64,000 nt of DNA, from the NCBI GenBank assembly GCA_039090855.1, contig CM077011.1, positions 25,387,001-25,451,000 on the forward strand, given 5' to 3'. Numbering within the stretch: position 1 is the first letter of the stretch; each line of letters opens with the position of its first letter. The translations under genes were made by a program, and so were the position numbers. This stretch comes from Macrothele yani (lineage: Eukaryota > Arthropoda > Arachnida > Araneae > Macrothelidae). This document shows positions 43,973 through 54,559 of the stretch, piece by piece. The notes beneath the pieces were generated by a model that worked only from the letters and a program-made list of their open reading frames with translations, did no database searches and had not been told where the DNA came from.

Positions 43973-45116
43973 GTTTCCTCTGAACATGCGGCAACATTGC
44001 CGCCTGACATGCTCCAATACTTCCTTGTGTATTTACCTGCTAGCCGTTGGTCTCTTTACAATATGCAATCTTCTAGCAATGATACTCATTCAGAAACACA
44101 TGAAAGGGAAGGAAGACGGACCAGATAGCGATGAGAGATCTCACAGATCCGGCGAAGTCTCCACCGAAGAACCCTCTACGCTGAGATCGCGAAGTCTCCT
44201 AATCGGCGAGCTCCTGTCAAACTTCGTCTTCAACTTCAACCGAACTGCCTCGCGCACTGATGCACGACGCACCTACTTCATTCACGATGAAGTCGTTACG
44301 GGAACGGGCTGCGCAGAGCAGCCCAATGGTTACGTTTCCCTTGCCACGCAGTGTTCCGTGGACAGGTTGCACTGGCTTCTAGAATTATCAGAATCATGGA
44401 AAGCCCCAATGTCCATCGCAGTCTTCGTTCCAGGCGTGGACTTCTACATAGCCAAAGTATATATCGCATACCTAAGACTCTGTTCTCAGGTAATTCGCAC
44501 AAACGCAACCTTCCACTTTTTGTACCACAGAGACATGGCACCCACCGAAAGCGTGTCTTACCCAAAACACAGTGTGCCTTCTTGTTCCAGGAGTTCCGAA
44601 ACTCTGCCACTCCTTCTGCGCTACAGGACGAGCAGTTTTAAAAGGTGGTGGCTCCAGGCGCTACATCCCCAAAATCACTTGCGCAATGCAGCCCGCAAGG
44701 GGTGCAAAACTGATTACCACTTCCTCACGGATATTGACATTATACCTGTATCTGGGCTGGCTGAAGATTTAAATATCTTTCTCGGGTCGAAACATGCCAA
44801 AGCCTGCCCCAAATGTGTATACGTTGTGCCGACGTACGAAATGCCGGAAAAATTACCGGTGCCTCGCAGCAAACCTGAACTTCTAGAGAGGGTGCAGCGA
44901 AGACAAAGTAGACCCTTTCATGCCAAGGTCTTCATTCACAATCAATATGCAACAAATCATAGCCTCTGGGAGAAAATGCCAGACCCAGGATACCTGCAAG
45001 CTGCTTACAGAATCACCAACTACGAATTTTTCTATGAACCTTTTTACGTTTCCAGAGCTAACGTACCGCTACATGACGAAAGGTTCATAGGGTACGGTTT
45101 TACACGAAACACCCAG
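43973..45116 (+). CDS. B4GAT1: B4GAT1-like glucuronyltransferase, one exon
   Basis: Probable beta-1,4-glucuronyltransferase, the Golgi enzyme that adds glucuronic acid to O-mannosyl glycans of dystroglycan in animals. The exon follows a 3' splice site (TATCTCCTGCAG at 43961-43972) and starts with ATG at 43986, MRQHCRLTC. Residues 13-35 form a signal anchor (ICNLLAMILI). The donor-sugar DxD motif is TDIDIIP, D249 and D251. Late motifs are FFYEPFYVSRANVPLHDERF and IGYGFTRNTQ, matching WEPFYVA..VP..DERF..YGFNR of the family. The exon ends in phase 0 at CAG|GTAAGA (45117). The remaining C-terminal exon, expected near ACELHVAGF in vertebrates, is not in the window. It is open for 377 codons without damage, in contrast to everything around it. 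Confidence 0.88.
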
Positions 45117-45122
45117 GTAAGA
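45117..45122 (+). promoter_or_regulatory. 5' splice site after B4GAT1 exon
   Basis: CAG|GTAAGA is a consensus donor. Reading through it gives only 13 further unrelated codons before a stop, which supports an intron here. Confidence 0.8.
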
Positions 45123-45288
45123 ACATATAATAAACCTTTAAAAATTCAGCTGATGTGAGTGCTGTGATGTGTAAAATAAGTACGTCGCTAGATTTTGTGT
45201 TGGAGAAATGCAAATGAAATGTGTTTTTTAAAACCGAATTATGCGGCTACGTACTCTATGTACACTGAAGTGCCAAAAGTCATGGGAT

Positions 45289-46628
45289 ACGTACGTAATA
45301 TCGTGTAGAACCTCCTCTAGCCAGGCGAAGTGCAGCAACTCTGCGTGGCATCGATCCCACAAGTGGCCAGGAGACTTTTGGAGAGATGTTGAGCCATGCC
45401 GTCTGAACAGCTGCCCAAAGTTTCCTGGTATTTGTAGTTGCAGGATCTTGGGTGCGAATGGTCTTTCCACCACGTCCCATAAGTGCTTTATTGGGTTCAT
45501 GTCGGGCGAACGTGGTGGCCACACCGTCCTTCGGAACTGTCCAGAATGCTCCTCGAAACAATTTTGGATAACTTGAACTCGACGACATGGTGCACTGTTA
45601 GCCTGGAAATTCCCATCGTTGTTGGGGTCATGAAGTCCGTGAAGGGCTGAAAATGGTCACCCAGCAGAGCAGCAAAGCAAATGCCGATTAATGACATATT
45701 TACGAGAACCAGAAGACCTCAGCCGTGCCACGTAAAAAGACCCCACACCTGTAGGAACCACCACCAGCTTCCACAGTGCCTTGTTGACAGCTTGGGTCCA
45801 TAGCCTCATGGGGTCTGCGCCACACCCGAACCCTACTATCAGCTCGTAACAACTGGTAGCGTAACTCATCGGACCACGCCACATGTTGCCAGTCTTGCAG
45901 GGTCCAATTACCGTGTTCACACAATGCCTTGCTGACAGCTTGGGTCCATGGCCTCATGGGGTCTGCGCCACACCCGAACCCTACCATCAGCTCGTAACAA
46001 CTGGTAGCGTGACTCATCTGACCACGCCACATGTTGCCAGTCTTCCAGGGTCCAATTACCGTGTTCACACAATGCCTTGTTATCAGCTTGGGTCTATGGT
46101 TTCATGGGGTCTGCGCCTCACCCGAACCCTGCCATCAGCTCGTAACAGCTGGTAGCGTGACTCATGGATCCACACCACATGTTGGCAGTCTTCCAGGTTC
46201 CAATTACCAGGTTCACGAGTCCAAGTGAGGCGCTGTGTCCGATGTCGTGCTGTTAACAAAGGCACTTTGGCGGGTCTTCTGCTCCCATACCCCATGGACG
46301 CTAAATTACACTGCACTGACCTGATGGATATGTCTCTGGTACCTCGTGCATTGAATGTGGATGTTATTTGATCCAGTGTGGCTTGTCTGTTAGCATGGAC
46401 AATCCTGGTCAGACGCCTCTGGTCACGGTCATTCAGCACCCGTGGTCGGCCAATGCGCTGACCACGGTGGGTGGTAATGCCTTCCATGAGGTATTCGCGA
46501 TACCCACGTGACGCCGTTGATCGAGGAACGTTGAATGTCCACACAACTTCGGAAATTGAATGTCCCATCCGTCTGGCTCCCACGACCATGCCTCGTTCAA
46601 ACTCCGATAATTCAAATCGGCTTGCCAT
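45289..46628 (-). pseudogene. Tc1 transposase, triplicated segment, mutated Glu
   Basis: Opens MASRFELSEFERGMVVGARR and stays open for 181 codons through two HTH motifs to VVWIHESRYQLLRADGR (first Asp read as His). The segment around the first catalytic Asp is present three times; the other two copies read VAWSDELRYQLLRAD with Asp kept. The 148-base unit changes frame at each junction. The final block is RSPDMNPIKHLW with Lys for the third catalytic Glu. C-terminus: PRRVAALRLARGGSTRY. Confidence 0.8.
45753..46216 (-). repeat. 148-base unit in three tandem copies
   Basis: GGTCCAATTACCGTGTTCAC occurs at 45901 and 46049, and a diverged GTTCCAATTACCAGGTTCAC at 46197: exact spacing 148 in both steps. 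Each unit covers the transposase stretch from NWTLQDWQHVAWSDE to HEAMDPSCQQG. The two left units are more alike than the right one, suggesting a second duplication step. Confidence 0.85.
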
Positions 46629-46770
46629 AATCCTACTGGCGGGTGTTCAAGCTGACTCACGAGATTACACCTGGCCACTGATAGAAATCGTGGCGTGCGT
46701 CTAAGCCTTTATACAACGACAACACAAAATTTGCATACTGTTATACCATTACCTTTGGCACTTCGGTGTA

Positions 46771-46963
46771 CAATCCTAAATAACAGTTTTTAAGATTCGC
46801 AGTTAAAATGATAAACTGCTAAACCTCTGAGTAACGGTTAGAGTTCTTTCTTTAAACTGTGAATAAAACTCTTCATAAAAATTACGTAATGGTCTTAAAC
46901 ACCCTTAGGAACACCAAAAGAAGTAAAACTCTTCATAAAATTATGTAATGGTCTTAAACACCG
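46771..46963. repeat. Direct repeat of about 40 bases
   Basis: AAAACTCTTCATAAAA then TTACGTAATGGTCTTAAACACC at about 46865 recurs at 46926 with one or two changes. No gene. Confidence 0.6.
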
Positions 46964-47753
46964 TTGCAGAAAACAGAAAGGCAACAGTGCAGCAAATTAG
47001 ACCATCTCAATCAAGGATCCCCTCAATTGATCTCTGCACCCACTGTTCGCCGTACACTGCATCGGATGCAATATGACAGCCGAAGGCCTGTTAGAACATC
47101 TTTGCTGTCTGCAGTTAACAAGAGAAAACATCTCCAGTTAGCACAGGAGCACAAGGATTGGACAGTCGATAATTGGAAATAAATTATGTGGTCCGATGAA
47201 TCACGGTTTTAGTTGCACCATGCCGATGGCCGTGTCAGAATTTGGCAGAAACAGCGCGAAAGCATGGGCCCTTCAAGCTAGTGGAGGCAAAGTTATGGTT
47301 TGGGGAATGTTTTCCTAGCATGCTTTGGGCCCTTTAATTCGTGTTGATCAACGTCTGACTATTACATCATATCTAAACATCGTTGCGGACCAAGTGCATC
47401 CTGTCACGTGCATGGTTTATCCCAATGGCAACGGCTACTTTCAACAAGATAATGCGTCCTGCCATAGTGCTCGTATTGTGCAGGATTGGTTTCAGGAACA
47501 TGCCGGTGAGTTTACTTTGCTTAGGTGGCCCCCACAATCTCCAGATCTCAACCCCATTGAGAATTTGTGGAATGAAGTTGAACGAGCCATCAGACAGCTG
47601 GATCCACAACCCTGCAATCACACACTCCTGGAAAGTGCTATTCATCAAGCATGGTCTCAGATTCCACGAACCACCTATCAACATCTCGTGGAGTCCATGC
47701 CACGAATAATCGACGCAGTATGGCGCAACGAAGTACTGAGGGGGTGGTCATAA
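46964..47753 (+). pseudogene. Tc1 transposase, DD36E spacing, C-terminal two thirds
   Basis: Begins at KATVQQI-like sequence, LDHLNQGSPQLISAPTVRRT, then KLQLAQEHKDWTVDNWK(stop), WSDESRF(stop). A clean 142-codon frame from 47325 follows: MGPLIRVDQRLTITSYLNIV, FQQDNASCHSARIVQDWF (second Asp) and LRWPPQSPDLNPIENLWNEV (intact Glu). Exactly 36 residues separate them. This is the best-preserved catalytic C-terminal half of its family in the window. Confidence 0.8.
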
Positions 47754-47773
47754 TAAAGTAGCCACTCAGTGTA
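46964..47773 (+). mobile_element. Tc1-like (DD36E spacing) element, 5' truncated
   Basis: The right end CACTGAGTGGCTACTTTATT (from the other strand) plus TA at 47772-47773 is the same family as 13635-14861. The left end is missing: similarity begins inside the HTH coding region. Confidence 0.82.
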
Positions 47774-48471
47774 TAATATTTCTGCATTCTGATAGCTGTG
47801 ATCGTACCAATAATGTTTGCAGATTTTCTTAATCTTTTAATTTATTTATTTATTAATTTATTAGTGCAAATTATTCCCGCTATGTATGGCAAATTGACCT
47901 TTTTTCTTTCAATGATATCGCCGTGTTTAATTGTTTCATCGTGAAAATTCATTAATTCTGGGTTAATCAAGTGAAAAAATTTCGTACTGTTAACCTATTG
48001 GGGTATGAGAAATCGCGATGTAATTTTTTACATGTTATAAGATTACAAATTAAATAAAATACTTTAATCTGCAAACACTTTAATTGAAAAATGCGTAAAA
48101 TACTGAAAAGGCAAGTACTATGCAGGACTATGATAACAGAAACTACAGTTTCAAGCTCTTTGAGAAGCGCCCTATTTTTAATTACCTTGAGCTATGTCAG
48201 TAGCCTCGGAGAAACGCCCAATTTTTAATTACCATGAATTTCTAAATATTTATTTCAAATTTCCAGTCATAAGAATGCCAGAAGAAAAAATCTACCCGCA
48301 TTTCAGTAAAATAAAACATAAATATGCAACAGCATACCTGATGTTGTATAGTGCCCAAGTTCCCGCTGTTTAGGTTCCCTGGCAAAGAAGCTTTTTGCGT
48401 TAGACTTCCAAAGCCCAGAGCAGATGTTAGCATCATGCAGTTAGCCGCCTGGAGTTTCGTCGAGATAAGAA
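47774..48471. other. No recognised gene
   Basis: AT-rich, with no coding similarity. Confidence 0.5.
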
Positions 48472-49184
48472 ACAAGTTAGTATTTTCATGCAATGCATTG
48501 ATTACGATACGCTTTCCAACATACCAGAAATCATTACTGAAGTTATGAGGATAATGGCTGTGGAATAAATCTCGCTCCTGTTCTCTGACCTATGACCCCA
48601 TTTGGATGATATTAAACAGAATTGGTTCACTATACCTCCGGAACATCATACTAAAGTCGCAATCGAAGTATTTTTAATCAAGTTATGGGGATAATGGCTG
48701 TGGAATAAATCTCGCACCTGTGCCCTGACCTTTTATTCTTTTTCGATTGTATTCAACAGAACTGGTTCCGTATACCTCCGGAACAACATACTAAAGGTTT
48801 GTCGCAATAGAAGCATTTTAGTCAAGTTATGAGGATAATGGCTGTGGAATACATCTCTCCCCTGTGCCCTGACCTTTGACCTCATTTCGATGATATTCAA
48901 CAGACCCGGTTCAGTATACCTCCGGAACAACATGATATAGTTTAGTCGCAATCGAATTATTTTTACGTAAGTTATGACGCATAAGGTCGATGGAATGGAT
49001 CCCGCTCTTATGTCCTGACCTTTGACCCCATTTCGTCCATTTTAAATAGAGTTCCTCCCCAGGTTATCCCCTACCACATACTAAAATCTCATCGAAATCT
49101 AACCATCTCTACGCGAGTTATCGTGTAAACAGACAAAGCTGGAGCATATGCCCTTCTTCAACCTACGGTTGGAAAGCGTAAAAA
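48472..49184 (+). repeat. Terminal-hairpin tandem-array element B, copy 2
   Basis: Left end CATGCAATGCATTGATTACG, monomers marked by GAGGATAATGGCTGTGGAAT at 48548 and 48832 and related units between. It ends with the CTTCTTCAACCTACGGTTGG hairpin at 49152-49180. The GACA run has shrunk to AACAGACAAAG. Confidence 0.8.
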
Positions 49185-49185
49185 A

Positions 49186-49235
49186 ACAATATCTCTGGCA
49201 TTTGCTGTTCATGTAGCAATTGCCAGAGATATTGT
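49186..49235. ncRNA. Perfect-arm hairpin, miRNA-like shape (unproven)
   Basis: ACAATATCTCTGGCA (49186-49200) pairs perfectly with TGCCAGAGATATTGT (49221-49235). After one T/T mismatch, TTGCT/AGCAA adds five more pairs, leaving an 8-base loop. The stem of about 21 pairs is compact and the arms would give 21-22 base strands. It sits directly at the hairpin end of array element B. No expression evidence is available, so RNA gene status is speculative. Confidence 0.3.
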
Positions 49236-50214
49236 TATATAGCATATGAGGTGCTAAACGAGTTTTGGTGAAGTGCGCATTCGTCAATGTTTGGGTTTAG
49301 CGTTCGATATAAAAAGTACGGCCACCGATGCACACAGAAACGCATGCGCTGTATGCGGGACTCACAGTGTAAGGGAACAAACATGCCTAGACTGGTTTGC
49401 GAAGTTTCGTTCTGGTATTAGTATCTTTACGAGATGTGGCTAAGAAATAATGAGTCTGTGCTCGTGGCGAATAAAATGTGAGGTACATGTGTAGTGTTCA
49501 TCAGTGTTTAAAACGTGTATATGTTGCTTTGTAAACACTACGCAAAGTTTGTTCTTCTTATTCACACACTTTAAGTGAAACGGGAGTCACTCAAATGAAG
49601 TTTAATTTTTCAAACAACAGCAGTAGTTCTGATAACAGCTTATTAACTTGAGTTAGCAAACACAATAGCAGATTAACGAACTCTAACACGGAATTTACAA
49701 CATCACTCAAACACGTAAACCTCAAGAACATACCTCTTCAGGATAAGCCACCTTCAACGATTACTTTGTCTGCTAGTTCAATATACATTATACCGCGATT
49801 TTTGCTTATCAGATATGTACACGTCAATCACTCCTGACCACAAGACTGCTGCCAACAAAACACTCAGTGAGCGAGAAAATATAGCGTTAAGGCTGAAACG
49901 CTAAAAGAGAACGAGCTCAATATTTACATAGAGAAAGACAACTAAAAGTTAAACTAAAGTATACTTCAAATCATCTCTCTCTGAATTTTTTTAGACGTAG
50001 GACTACGTCCAACTCCGCGAATAGTTTGGGGCGACTTATGGCCGACTGCCTGTGACAAAAATAGGTCCCAATTGAAATCATTATAGCGTTAAAAATACGT
50101 ACCGCACACTAATCCTGTTACCACATTCGCAAACAGCATGGAGTCCAATTTGCGTTCTGCGCAATGCATCGTGCGCGCGGAGAGGGTGATGCAATATTTC
50201 TGGGTGTGCCTCCG
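49236..50214. other. No recognised gene
   Basis: About 1 kb with no coding similarity and no clear repeat. Confidence 0.5.
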
Positions 50215-50560
50215 TTTTTGACTCAGTGTATCTCGGCAACCGTGACAGCAACACGACTATGCGTGGTGTCGTTTTAAAGCTCTCTATGATATCTATTCAA
50301 ATATACGAAGACCATTTCTCAGTGATTTGAACTTAACATTTTAAAAACTGTTTTCTTGTCAACCGGTAAACACTTTTGACCATATCGCGGTTTATCTGGA
50401 CAACCGTGAGTGCAAAACGACTTTACGTTCTATCGTTTTAAAGCTCTCGACGAGATCTATTCAAATATATATGTGAAGAACATATCGCAGTGGTTTAAAC
50501 TAAAATTTTTAAAAATTGTTTTCGTGTGAACGGGTTAACATTTCCGACAATGCCGCGGGA
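50215..50560 (+). repeat. Two tandem units of about 170 bases
   Basis: TATCTCGGCAACCGTGACAG near 50229 and TATCTGGACAACCGTGAGTG near 50393 start two related units. They share CGTTTTAAAGCTCT, ATCTATTCAAATATA and AAAACTGTTTTC/AAAATTGTTTTCGTG. The unit style (tATCTCgGcAACcgTGA) resembles the monomers of array B. Confidence 0.6.
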
Positions 50561-51164
50561 TTCGCAGAATGAACCAAGCAAAAGTGGAAAAAATCAAAAC
50601 GAGAGGAAAGAGCAGATGATGTGAAATGTAAGAAGCCCAACAAGACAGACAACCAAGTTAGGTAATTCGTGTATCGATCTGCTTTGTGTTCGTAATGTAT
50701 CCAGCATTATTTGTAAAAATTGCACAAGTTACTTTTCATATCATAGGCCTGTGTTGGCTACAACAAATTAAATAAACGCTTTGAAACCCTAGTCGACTAG
50801 CACATTTCAACTCTCAGATCTGCAAGTCATAGTCCTACGTTCCAAACTGACGGCTCAATCAGAACTGAGCTTACTTGTTTTGTTTTTTTGTGGTTGTTTT
50901 TTGAGGCGAAGAAAGCATTTTCATTAATTCCAGACGATGTGTGGAACAAACATCACACATTTTTCGAAGAACCCAATGGCCAGTAGATCCCTTTCTACAA
51001 TCGGGTGCCAGTGTGAAATTTGCAAATTTGTCGGTGACGACAATCGAAACTGCACCTCCTTGCTCCGGAGTCAGTTGTTTTAACCGACTAAATTACACGG
51101 ACGGAATGTATCGCTGCAGATTTTTCGTCTTGACACGTGATTCACCCCTTTAGTAAGTCACATA
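50561..51164. other. No recognised gene
   Basis: Reading frame 50941-51153 has no recognisable domain. Otherwise nothing. Confidence 0.45.
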
Positions 51165-52852
51165 CAGTATGTCGAAAGTGAGTCGGTGGCCACTGACTAT
51201 GAACTCTATGTAACCGGAAATGCAAAGTTCACCTCACTTTTACATTAGTTTGGCGACAGATGTCAATTCAAGTAAGCATGTCGTCGGGAAAATGCTGAGT
51301 TCCAGAAATGGGCAACGGATAAGCGTTAAATTTCTGGGGGCATTAAAGAAAGCGCATAAGGAATCTTTTCGTATATAAAGTGAGAAGCTTGTGGAAGAAT
51401 GTTTGTCACGTGAGCGTGTTTTTGGGTGGTATGTGATGTTCAGGGAAGACCGGGAGGGCCTTGAAGATGATGAACGTCCTGGACGCCAACGCACTTTAAA
51501 AATATGAGACAATGCGTTTAAATTCTGCGCAGTTTTTCAAAATTATCCACGACTGCGGAGCAGAATGATCGCAGAAACGGTAAAGATCAGTAAAGGGACT
51601 GTTAGGCAAATTTTATGTGGAAATCTGAATATGACAACGATTTGTGTGGAGATGGTTACGAAGCTCCTCAAGGCTGAAAAAAAAATCGCAAAGTAATTTG
51701 TGCTGACATTCTGGGGCGATTTTAGGTGAACTCCAACTTTTTAAAAAGAGTTATTACTTGTGGTGAAACCCAGGTCTTCCAACACGACCCCAAAATGAAA
51801 ACATAGTCGGCGCTTTGGAAAACACCAACTTCATCAAAGATAAGGATGCACGGCAAAGCAGTTTTTGCTGTGTGTTTCTAGAACGTGGTTAAGAGCGATG
51901 TATTTATTTATTTACTATCGCCACGTATTTGGAGGATTTTCAACTTGGATCTCGCCCTTTGATTTATTTGCTATAATATATATATAGCTAGTGCCGTTAA
52001 TGTCCACCAGATGGAGACGTCTCAGTAGCTGAGCCCATCTTACGGATTTATGATGTCAGAAGCTGACTTAAAAATACACATATCACCGTGAATTCTTGAC
52101 CACCGTGGCGTAAATGTAACGCACTCGGCTAGATATCGAGAGGTCTGTTGGTTCAATTCCACAGCGGCGGCTGAAAAGCAATATTTCGGTTGCTGTGTGT
52201 TTCTAGAACGTGGTTAAGAGCGATGTATTTATTTATTTACTGTCGCCACGTATTTGGAGGATTTTCAACTTGGATCTCGCCCTTTGATTTAATTGCTATA
52301 ATATATATATAGCTAGTGCCATTAATGCCCACCAGATGGAGACGTCTCAGTAGCTGAGCCCATCTTACGGATTTATGATGTCAGAAGCTGACTTTAAAAT
52401 ACACATAGCACCGTGGATTGTTGGCCACCGTTACGTAAATGTAACGCACTCGGCTAGATATCGAGAGTTCTGTTGGTTCAATTCCGCAGTAGCGGCTGTA
52501 AAACAATATTTCGGTCGGTTACTGTGTATTTCTAGAACGTGGTTAAGAGCGATGTATTTATTTATTTAGTTCAAAGTCATGTTAAATGATTTCTATGACA
52601 TTAAGGGTATAATTTTGACAAAGCGGACTCCTAATGAAGTAGCAATGAACCAAAATTACTACAAGCAGGTACTAGTTACTTTGAGACAGACAGAGAGAGA
52701 GAGAGAGAGAAGAAAGGGGCCAGAGTAGAGGGAAAATGGCTTCATCCTTCACCATGAAAACGCGACAGCCTACTATTCAGTGCTCTCCGTGAAGCAGTTT
52801 TTAGCCCAGAAACGCATCACAGTGCTTGAATATCCTGCCGATTCGCCAAATA
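51165..52852 (+). mobile_element. Mariner relic split by tandem tRNA-like repeats
   Basis: The left end is near ACAGTATGTCGAAAGTGAGT. The readable protein runs VKFLGALKKAHKESFRI, RERVFGWYVMFREDREGLED, then the first catalytic block (GETQVFQHDP-like) near 51770. It breaks at 51866 and resumes at 52570: VMLNDFYDIKGIIL and VKQFLAQKRITVLEYPADSP. A GA microsatellite (52688-52711) also interrupts it. It stops at 52850, where array element B copy 3 begins. Both the second and third catalytic blocks are damaged or missing. Confidence 0.7.
51867..52569 (+). repeat. 325-base tandem repeat containing a tRNA-like module
   Basis: A 48-base segment (TTTCTAGAACGTGGTTAAGA then GCGATGTATTTATTTATTTA) occurs at 51867, 52192 and 52521. 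Between them are two roughly 325-base units, each with a tRNA-like stretch (52095-52168 and 52425-52498) having B box GGTTCAATTCC. This looks like a SINE-type unit in tandem, inserted into the mariner. Confidence 0.7.
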
Positions 52853-54147
52853 AGCATTTTTTTACGCTTTCAAACCGCATGTTTAAGAAGCGTTTATGCT
52901 CCAGCTTTGTCCGTATGTCTGTCCGTCCGTCCGTCTGTCTGTCCGCACGATCACTCGCGTAAAAATAGTCGATTTCGATGAAATTTTAGTATGTGGTAGG
53001 GGAACAAATTGGCATGAACCCTTTTTAAAAAGTTGGGATCTACACTTCGAAAAAATACGTGGGATCTGCACTTCGGACAATTGCTACCCGTGTATCCGAA
53101 CACATGTATAATGTTCGAACTGTTTCGAGTGCCACTGCCTTGTCCAGTTTAATTAACCATGGCCAACACGTCCCAGAGTGGAATAGCACCACTTTAATAG
53201 CAACATCTGCAACTAAATCTAATGTATTACTTACAGAGAGCATGTACATTATTACTCTTTTTGCTGATCAGTGTTGTAATGATGACGCGCCATGGACTCT
53301 ACCCACCTCATGGAAACATTTCCTTTTAAATCATTGTATATATCATCACAACTCATAACCGTATTTTGTAGTGATTTGCATGTATGTATGTTTTGTCGAG
53401 TGCGCATGCGTGGGTTGGAGCAGCACCTTTCCATGCTGTTGCATTGTGGGTGTGGGTCTCCGGCTTTATAATCACTGAATCATATCCCCGCAGTACCTGA
53501 TGATGGACCCATAGTGGGTCTGAAAGATCTAGCGACGTTTTAATCTGGTTTTAATTGTAAATAAAAGTTCGTCTTTTAAATTTGCAATTATTTCCATATT
53601 CTTTTGCATCGTGACCCGACAGCATTAAATTTTTGGTGTATCTCCACTGGCACGAATAAATAAACACAAAAACAAAACCGGAAATTGGGATGAACCCTAT
53701 TGAAAATGGACGTAATGGGGTCAAAGGTCAGGTTATAGGAGCGGGATCCACTCCATTGCCCTTATCCATCATAACTTGCGTAAAAATGGTTCAATTTCGA
53801 TGAAATTTTAGTATGTCGTAGGGGATCACCCGGGGACGAACGCTTTTGAAAATGGGTGAAATGGGGTCACAGGTCAGGACATAGGATTTTATTGTCCTTA
53901 TGCGTCATAACTTACGTAAAAATGCTTCGATTGCGACAAAACTTTATCTTGTTGTTCTGGAAGTATACTTAACCGGTTCTGTTGAATATCATCAAAATGG
54001 AGTCAAAGGTCAGGGCATAGGAGCGACATTTATTCTACAGCCATTATTCAGATAACTTGAGTAATAATTTTAGTAATGATTTCTGGTATGTTAGAAAGCG
54101 TATAATAATCAATGCATTGCATGATTTTACTAACTTGTTTTTTCTTT
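52853..54147 (-). repeat. Terminal-hairpin tandem-array element B, copy 3, interrupted
   Basis: It begins with the hairpin TTTACGCTTTCAAACCGCAT, then GTCTGTCCGTCCGTCCGTCT (52919), then monomers. The array is interrupted at about 53020-53690 by a Penelope-like remnant, then resumes with CCTATTGAAAATGGACGTAA. It ends with AATCAATGCATTGCATGATT at 54110-54131. Confidence 0.78.
53030..53600 (+). mobile_element. Penelope-like element 3' end with ribozyme-like tail
   Basis: An open frame at 53059-53358 encodes RTIATRVSEHMYNVRT, HGQHVPEWNSTTLIATSATK and ESMYIITLF. This is the pattern of the region after the GIY-YIG core in Penelope-like elements. It is followed at 53497-53525 by CTGATGA, a stem GGACCC/GGGTCT and GAAA, the layout of a hammerhead ribozyme core. 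The 5' part is missing. It is inserted in array element B copy 3. Confidence 0.62.
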
Positions 54148-54502
54148 TCCCTAAATTCAAATCTGCCTTTTTATGTCAGTTGCTGTGGTGCAGAAGAGAA
54201 CGAGCAAGCTTTTTAAAGGGATCTCACTAGATAAGATACAGCTATGCTTTGTCCTGTGCACGAATAAGATTGCAGCGGTATGATGATCAGAAAGGGGAGT
54301 ACATTGAAGGTGCTAATAGTAAAACATGCAAGATTATTATTTAACTAAAACTATAGCGTAAGTCTCCTTTTTTAATTACCGTACCTTGTAAATTCCTTTC
54401 AGTCGTGGTGTGAGAGTTGTCGTCCTCCTGTTGGATTTTACACGTACAACCGCAGCGAGAGTATAACGTGAATGGTGCGACAGTTAAAAGACGTCCAGCG
54501 CA
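54148..54502. other. No recognised gene
   Basis: AT-rich spacer. Confidence 0.5.
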
Positions 54503-54559
54503 ATCAAAAAGCGTTTATAGCATAGTAAAATCCGTTTATTTACTAGTGTAAGACGCATA

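Larger units (their letters stand above)
45261..46770 (-). mobile_element. Tc1-like element with both ends and internal triplication
   Basis: TA plus CACTGAAGTGCCAAAAGTCA on the left; CACCGAAGTGCCAAAGGTAA plus TA on the other strand at the right. Length 1,510 bases, about 296 more than its relative at 42630, which equals two extra 148-base units. It starts 144 bases after the B4GAT1 donor site and faces the opposite way to the element on the other side. Confidence 0.85.

Noticed and set aside
43917..43985. Upstream in-frame ATG as the B4GAT1 start
   Set aside because: A pyrimidine tract and CAG lie between it and the ATG at 43986, and the extra 23 residues show no family similarity; the signal anchor fits the later start.
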